From assembly GCF_023370075.1 (NCBI RefSeq), contig NZ_CP097149.1:682001-746000 (forward strand): a DNA stretch of 64,000 nt, written 5' to 3'. The notes under the pieces were generated by a model. The model saw only the letters and a list, made by a program, of their open reading frames with translations. It was not told where the DNA came from and ran no database searches. The DNA comes from Deinococcus sp. QL22. Its GTDB lineage: Bacteria; Deinococcota; Deinococci; Deinococcales; Deinococcaceae. Position numbers and translations under genes: made by a program. Position 1 is the stretch's first letter. Each line of letters begins with the position of its first letter. Below are positions 58,024 to 64,000 of the stretch, one piece after another.

Positions 58024-60009
58024 ATGAGCCAAACCCTGCCGCTAGACCATGAGCATCTTCAGAAGTTGGTGACCTCCGATCTGGTGCGCCCCGACCAGAT
58101 GTTGGGGGCACATCAGGTCACGGAAAACGGCGTGGCGGGCGTGCGCTTCGGCGTGTGGGCACCCAACGCCCAGCATGTGAGTATGGTGGGGGATTTCAAC
58201 GGCTGGAACGGCTTCGACAACGCCATGCAGCGCCTCGATTTCGGCTTCTGGAGTGCGTTTGTGCCGGCTGCCCTGCACGGCCAACGCTACAAGTACCGGG
58301 TGACTGGGGCCAGCGGCCTGACCGAAGACAAGATGGATCCCTACGGCACGTTTTTCGAAGTGCGCCCCAGCACCAGCTCGATTGTTTGGGATCAGCCTTA
58401 CGACTGGCAGGACGGTGCATGGATGCAGGCCCGCACCCAGAACTTTGACCGCCCAGTGAGCGTGTACGAGGTTCACGCGCCCTCGTGGGCCAAGCGCGAC
58501 GACGGCTGGTTCCTAAATTACCGCGATTTTGCCCACCGCCTCGGCGAATATGCCAGCTATATGGGCTATACGCACGTGGAATTGTTGGGCGTCATGGAGC
58601 ACCCGTTCGATGGCTCGTGGGGCTATCAGGTCACGGGCTACTACGCGCCGACCAGCCGAATGGGCAGCCCCGAAGATTTCAAATACCTCGTGGATCACCT
58701 GCACGGGCTGAACATCGGCGTGATTCTGGATTGGGTTCCGGGCCATTTTCCCACCGATGTGGCAGGCCTCGCCAACTTTGACGGTGGGCCGCTGTTCGAA
58801 TACGCCGACCCACGCAAGGGCTACCACAACGACTGGAACACCCTGATCTTCGATTATGGGCGCAACGAAGTCGTGATGTTTCTGGTCGGCAGCGCCCTGA
58901 AATGGCTGCAAGACTTCCATGTGGACGGCCTGCGGGTAGATGCGGTGGCTTCTATGCTGTATCTGGACTTTTCGCGTACAGAATGGATTCCCAACATTCA
59001 TGGGGGCCGCGAGAATCTGGAAGCGATTGCCTTCCTGAAGCGCCTGAACGAAGTGACGCACCACTTGGCCCCCGGTTGCATGATCATTGCCGAAGAAAGC
59101 ACCAGCTTTCCGGGCGTCACCACGCCTTCTCCGCACGGACTGGGCTTCGATTACAAGTGGGCGATGGGCTGGATGAACGACACGCTGCGTTACTTTGAAG
59201 AAGACCCCCTGTGGCGCAAGTACCACCACCACGCCCTGACCTTTTTCAATGCCTACCGCACCAGTGAAAACTATGTGCTGGCGATCAGTCACGACGAAGT
59301 GGTGCACCTGAAGAAGTCGCTGGTGGCGAAAATGCCCGGTGACTGGTACATGCAGCGGGCCAACTACCGCGCCTTCCTGGCGATGATGTGGACGACTCCG
59401 GGCAAAAAACTGCTGTTTATGGGACAGGAATTTGCCCAGCCCACCGAATGGAACCACGACGCGGGCCTGCCGTGGCATCTGGCCGACGTGCCCGACCACC
59501 GGGGCATCATGAATCTGGTGCGCCGCCTGAACGCCCTTTATGTGGGCCGCGCCGACTGGCACGCAGGCGATACGCTGGACGAGGGGTTGCAGTGGATCAG
59601 CGCCGATGACGTGGAAAACAGCGTGTACGCGTATATCCGCCGTGATCCGGGCAGCGGGGCCTGGTCGCTGGTGGTGGCGAACATGACGCCCGTGTACCGC
59701 GACCTGTACCCGGTGGGCGTGCCCGAAGCTGGAGACTACCGCGTGTTGTTGAGCACCGACGACGGCGAATACGGCGGCTTTGGCACCCAGCAACCCGACC
59801 TGACCGCCAAAGCCGAGGGCTGGAACGGCCAGAGCCACCATCTGCGCCTGAGCCTGCCGCCCACGAGCGTGCTGGTGCTGGAACTGGTGCAAGATGAAGA
59901 CGCCAAAGCCGCTGCCGTCCCGACCACCAAAGCCGCGCCGAAGAAGGCCGTAGAAATAGAAGCCATGCTGCCCAAATCCTTGCAGGTCACGTCCATTGAA
60001 CCCGTCTGA
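58024..60009 (+). CDS. glgB: 1,4-alpha-glucan branching enzyme
   Basis: 661 residues, GH13_9: N-terminal CBM48 (FGVWAPNAQHVSMVGDFNGW), catalytic barrel with nucleophile Asp in VDGLRVDAVASML, acid/base Glu in MIIAEES and the ISHDEVV Asp, and a beta-sandwich C-terminal domain followed by an Ala/Lys tail. Creates alpha-1,6 branches in glycogen. It has the short N-terminal form. Leaderless: TAAACT then six bases to ATG. Confidence 0.96.
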   Translation: MSQTLPLDHEHLQKLVTSDLVRPDQMLGAHQVTENGVAGVRFGVWAPNAQHVSMVGDFNGWNGFDNAMQRLDFGFWSAFVPAALHGQRYKYRVTGASGLTEDKMDPYGTFFEVRPSTSSIVWDQPYDWQDGAWMQARTQNFDRPVSVYEVHAPSWAKRDDGWFLNYRDFAHRLGEYASYMGYTHVELLGVMEHPFDGSWGYQVTGYYAPTSRMGSPEDFKYLVDHLHGLNIGVILDWVPGHFPTDVAGLANFDGGPLFEYADPRKGYHNDWNTLIFDYGRNEVVMFLVGSALKWLQDFHVDGLRVDAVASMLYLDFSRTEWIPNIHGGRENLEAIAFLKRLNEVTHHLAPGCMIIAEESTSFPGVTTPSPHGLGFDYKWAMGWMNDTLRYFEEDPLWRKYHHHALTFFNAYRTSENYVLAISHDEVVHLKKSLVAKMPGDWYMQRANYRAFLAMMWTTPGKKLLFMGQEFAQPTEWNHDAGLPWHLADVPDHRGIMNLVRRLNALYVGRADWHAGDTLDEGLQWISADDVENSVYAYIRRDPGSGAWSLVVANMTPVYRDLYPVGVPEAGDYRVLLSTDDGEYGGFGTQQPDLTAKAEGWNGQSHHLRLSLPPTSVLVLELVQDEDAKAAAVPTTKAAPKKAVEIEAMLPKSLQVTSIEPV

Positions 60010-60274
60010 GCCGCCCCGCAAAGCTAGCCCCGACGCCCTGACCGTCGCCAGTTTCGTGCTGCTGGGGCTGGTGGCGGTGGCGCTGCTGCTGCCGCTGTTG
60101 GGTGGCCCCACGCCCAGTCCTTATCTGGTGATCGTGCTGCTGATCGGACGCTTGGGCGTGCAGTTCCTCCGCTCGCGCCGTGACCCGAATCTGCGCCGCC
60201 CGGCAAGCTGGGCTTTCGACGTTATCCTGATCGGGCTGCTGTTTTATGTGGCGTCGAATCAGCCGGGGGGCTAA
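59996..60274 (+). CDS. small membrane protein, unknown
   Basis: 92 residues with three hydrophobic segments (TVASFVLLGLVAVALLLPLL, PYLVIVLLIGRLGVQF and AFDVILIGLLFYVASN). The TTG start overlaps the glgB end by 14 bases, so it is probably translationally coupled to glgB. No family recognised. Confidence 0.62.
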   Translation: MNPSEPPRKASPDALTVASFVLLGLVAVALLLPLLGGPTPSPYLVIVLLIGRLGVQFLRSRRDPNLRRPASWAFDVILIGLLFYVASNQPGG

Positions 60275-60330
60275 ACAACGTGCCTAAACACGCCTTCCCG
60301 TGCTGGCCCCCGCCGCGCTACTATGCCCCT

Positions 60331-60378
60331 ATGACCGTAACCGGTGCGTGGTGGTGGCCCAGCTCTGCTTGGGCTTAA
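60331..60378 (+). CDS. trpL: trp operon leader peptide
   Basis: Encodes MTVTGAWWWPSSAWA: four Trp in 15 residues, three in tandem (codons at 60349-60357). Placed 100 bases before trpE in front of a Rho-independent terminator. The ATG lies exactly six bases after TACTAT (60319-60324), so this leader peptide itself looks leaderless. The stop TAA is at 60376-60378, within reach of RNA segment 2. Confidence 0.93.
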   Translation: MTVTGAWWWPSSAWA

Positions 60379-60449
60379 GCTGCGCTGTCCTTTTTTGCCG
60401 ACTGCAACGCGCCCAAGTGGAGATCAATCCACTGGGCGCGTTTTCTTTT
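60357..60449 (+). promoter_or_regulatory. trp transcription attenuator
   Basis: Segment 1 (60357-60362) pairs with segment 2 (60369-60374). Segment 2 extended (TCTGCTTGGGC, 60364-60374) pairs with segment 3 (GCCCAAGTGGA, 60411-60421), 11 bp with two G-U, as antiterminator. Segment 3 (60407-60421) pairs with segment 4 (60428-60441) as terminator, with loop GATCAA and T-tract TTTTCTTTT. A ribosome stalled on the Trp codons covers segment 1 and frees 2:3. Confidence 0.93.
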
Positions 60450-60478
60450 GATTCCCGATCTCAATCCCAAGGAGCCCT

Positions 60479-61912
<1,434 letters not shown>

Positions 61913-62033
61913 ATGGGTTGCCCCTGACCGTTTGTAATTGACCTCAGCGCCCACAAGTCTCGTCGCCCACAGGCTTAGACCGCTTCTGCATCACGCTTTA
62001 CTCCTCTAGCCTTCCCTCTCAGGAGACCCCACT

Positions 62034-62657
62034 GTGACTTCTTCTCTCCCCGCCATCCGTGTCCTGCTGATCGACAACTACGATTCTTTTACCTATAACC
62101 TCGTGCAGTATTTTGGAGAACTGGGCTGCCACCTGACCGTGTGGCGCAACGATGAATTTACGCTGGAGCAGGTGCGCTCTCTGAATCCGGATGCCATCGT
62201 GGTGTCGCCGGGGCCATGTACGCCGCTGGAAGCAGGTCTGAGCGTGAACGTGATCCGCGAGTTGGGGCCAAGCGTGCCGATGCTGGGCGTGTGCCTGGGT
62301 CATCAGAGCATTGGCGAGGCGTTTGGGGCGACGGTGGGGCGGGCCATCTTGCCTGTGCATGGCAAAACCAGCCCCGTGCAGCATGACGGTTCGGGCCTGT
62401 TCGCGGGGCTGGAAAACGGCGTGACCGTGACCCGGTATCACTCGCTGGTGGTGCGCGATTTGCCGCCCGAATTGGTAGCGACGGCGTGGACAGAAGACCC
62501 TGAGGAGCAGATCGTGATGGCGCTGCGTCACCGCGATTATCCGGTGTACGGCGTGCAATTCCACCCCGAAAGCATTGCTACGGAAGGCGGCATGGCGATG
62601 CTGGGTAACTTTTTGGATGTGGTGCGGGAACACCGAGCGGCTAAGGTGGGGGCATGA
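62034..62657 (+). CDS. trpG: anthranilate synthase component II (glutaminase)
   Basis: 207 residues: DNYDSFTYNLVQYF start, SPGPCTP, nucleophile Cys in LGVCLGHQSIGEAFG, and QFHPESIATEGG. GTG start with AGGAGA ribosome site, 121 bases after trpE with no terminator seen in the gap. It may also serve PabB. Confidence 0.96.
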   Translation: MTSSLPAIRVLLIDNYDSFTYNLVQYFGELGCHLTVWRNDEFTLEQVRSLNPDAIVVSPGPCTPLEAGLSVNVIRELGPSVPMLGVCLGHQSIGEAFGATVGRAILPVHGKTSPVQHDGSGLFAGLENGVTVTRYHSLVVRDLPPELVATAWTEDPEEQIVMALRHRDYPVYGVQFHPESIATEGGMAMLGNFLDVVREHRAAKVGA

Positions 62658-62703
62658 TCTCGGATTTCAGGGGAGCCTGCATCCCCACTCCATCGGAGTT
62701 TTT

Positions 62704-63720
62704 ATGATTCATACCCGCCTGATGAACAGCGAGCAACTGACCCAGGAAGAAGCGGCGGGCTTTATGCGCGAGGTGATGGCGGGCGACGTGAGCGGCGTGC
62801 GCTTGGCGGCGGCGTTGGCGGCCCTGCGCGTGCGGGGCGAAACGCCTGCCGAGATTGCCGGGTTCGCGCAGGCCATGCGGGAAAGTGCCGTGCGCGTGAA
62901 CGTGACCCCGCGTGAAGTCCTGCTGGATGTGGTGGGCACGGGCGGCGACGGGGCACACACCTTCAATATCAGCACCACGACGGCCTTTGTGGTGGCTGGG
63001 GCAGGCGTACCCGTCGCCAAGCACGGCAACCGCGCCGCCAGCAGCCGCGCCGGAAGTGCCGATGTGCTGGAATCGCTGGGCGTGAATCTGGACGCCGGGC
63101 CAGACCTGATTGCCGAGGCCGTGAATACGCTGGGCGTGGGCTTCATGTTTGCCCGCAATTACCACCCGGCCCTGCGCCACGCCGCGCCCGTCCGGGCTGA
63201 TCTGGCGGCCCGCACGGTGTTCAACATTCTGGGGCCGCTCTCCAACCCCGCCGGAGCCACGCATCTGGTGGTGGGCGTATACAGTCCGGCCCTCACACGC
63301 CCGATGGCCGAAGTGTTGCGGCTTCTCGGAACAAAGGGCGCGATGATCGTCAACGGCAGTGGGCTGGATGAATTCACGGTCAGCGGCCCCAATACCCTGA
63401 CCACGCTGCACGGCGGCGAACTGACCGATTCGGTGCTGCATCCCGAAGAGGTAGGCGTGAGCCTGCACCCTAAAGAGGCGATTGTGGGTGGCAATCCCGC
63501 CGAGAATGCCGAAATTACCCGCGCCCTGCTGACGGGCGGCGGAACCCCGGCCCAACGCGACATCGTGGCCCTGAATTCGGGAGCGGCCCTGTGCGTGGCC
63601 GGGCGCGTAGGCAGCATTCGCGAAGGCGTGGTGCAGGCGCGGGCAGTGATGGCAGGCGGGCAAGCGTGGGAGTTGTTGCAGCGGTACGCGGCGTTGACGC
63701 GCAGGGAAGCGCTGGCCTAG
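62704..63720 (+). CDS. trpD: anthranilate phosphoribosyltransferase
   Basis: 338 residues: phosphate motif GTGGDGAHTFNIST, HGNRAASSRAGSADVLE and NILGPLSNPA are complete. ATG 62704 has a GGAG ribosome site; the longer frame to 62575 overlaps trpG and is not used. Third gene of trpEGD; trpC, trpF, trpB and trpA are not here. Confidence 0.96.
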   Translation: MIHTRLMNSEQLTQEEAAGFMREVMAGDVSGVRLAAALAALRVRGETPAEIAGFAQAMRESAVRVNVTPREVLLDVVGTGGDGAHTFNISTTTAFVVAGAGVPVAKHGNRAASSRAGSADVLESLGVNLDAGPDLIAEAVNTLGVGFMFARNYHPALRHAAPVRADLAARTVFNILGPLSNPAGATHLVVGVYSPALTRPMAEVLRLLGTKGAMIVNGSGLDEFTVSGPNTLTTLHGGELTDSVLHPEEVGVSLHPKEAIVGGNPAENAEITRALLTGGGTPAQRDIVALNSGAALCVAGRVGSIREGVVQARAVMAGGQAWELLQRYAALTRREALA

Positions 63721-63727
63721 AGCTGTC

Positions 63728-64000
63728 TCAGACTGCGGCTCGGCAGGCCCGGTCTACCCGCCCCAAAAGCGTGGGCATTCGGTAAGGCCCGGCCATCTGG
63801 CGCAGATGCTCCGCTGCGTCCAGCACATCTATTCCGGCGGCGGTGACATAGAGGGGCCGAAGGGCCGACCCACGCTGCACGGCCTGTGCATGGGCCGACC
63901 CCCGAAAAGCCGTTTTAGCCACCCCGATCACCGGAACCGCCCCGCCCAACGCCTGAAACAGGTGCCAGCCCAGGCCGGGGCTTCCCTCAGCGTCCAGCGT
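63728..64000 (-). CDS. nfi: endonuclease V, C-terminal part (cut by window edge)
   Basis: Reads LGWHLFQALGGAVPVIGVAK, FRGSAHAQAVQRGSALRPLYV and MAGPYRMPTLLGRVDRACR to a TGA at 63728-63730: the C-terminal third of endonuclease V (deoxyinosine 3' endonuclease). The N-terminal DDE-like acidic residues are outside the window. Convergent with trpD. Confidence 0.88.
   Translation of the reverse strand, partial: TLDAEGSPGLGWHLFQALGGAVPVIGVAKTAFRGSAHAQAVQRGSALRPLYVTAAGIDVLDAAEHLRQMAGPYRMPTLLGRVDRACRAAV

Overview
The window is a GC-rich bacterial chromosome segment that almost certainly comes from a Deinococcus species. The evidence is a clear ddrA (Rad52-like radiation-response protein) behind a radiation/desiccation response motif, an RpoC with the long Deinococcus-Thermus-type N-terminal insertion, RpoB with the Thermus-like rifampicin region, and many genes whose start codon lies about six bases after a TANNNT -10 box (leaderless mRNAs). 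No phage, IS element or CRISPR array was seen. Species cannot be named from the sequence.

Layout. 1-9.7 kb: lptB and a DUF3084 coiled-coil protein; then on the minus strand an M42 peptidase, rpmE, an aminofutalosine-deaminase-like amidohydrolase, Spo0M, polyphosphate glucokinase, rplT, rpmI and a TerC family protein behind a yybP-ykoY (Mn2+) riboswitch. 9.7-20 kb: mutS and mutL, separated by DUF2726, PPOX, CHAD, pterin dehydratase, thioesterase, DUF1844 and DUF3885 genes. 20-26 kb: gltX, small membrane and DNA-binding proteins, a B12-binding protein, an MFS transporter, tRNA-Ser(GGA), tatA and DUF2721. 26-40 kb: the transcription/translation cluster on the minus strand, rpmG-secE-nusG-rplKAJL-csp-rpoB-rpoC. 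A plus-strand TPR gene interrupts it, and rpoBC has its own near-consensus promoter. 40-56 kb: a class V aminotransferase, CoA-disulfide reductase, a lipoprotein plus NucH/ExeM-type nuclease pair, SDR, HAD, hrpB, a DUF4188/PadR pair, ddrA, a subtilisin-like protease and an AT-rich degenerate stretch. 56-64 kb: hisB-hisH, glgB, trpE-trpG-trpD and the 3' end of an endonuclease V gene.

Regulation is the most notable content. (1) A complete ribosome-mediated trp attenuator lies before trpE: a 15-residue leader peptide with three tandem Trp codons, which itself appears leaderless, and mutually exclusive 1:2, 2:3 and 3:4 hairpins ending in a T-tract. (2) A Mn2+ riboswitch with a visible competing helix precedes terC. 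(3) A DdrO-type operator overlaps the -35 of ddrA, and a degenerate one sits at mutS. (4) A perfect 8-bp hairpin abuts the Shine-Dalgarno of rpmE. (5) A dispersed intergenic repeat with inverted GGTCTAAGGGTC-type arms occurs at least six times, once between rpoB and rpoC, and in two places supplies stop codons or C-terminal tails to genes.

Several genes under 60 codons are recorded: secE, trpL, rpmG, a 38-aa and a 30-aa ORF, and a possible 48-aa ORF before lptB. Starts were revised from the longest frame where a ribosome site, leaderless -10 or overlapping terminator argued for it.
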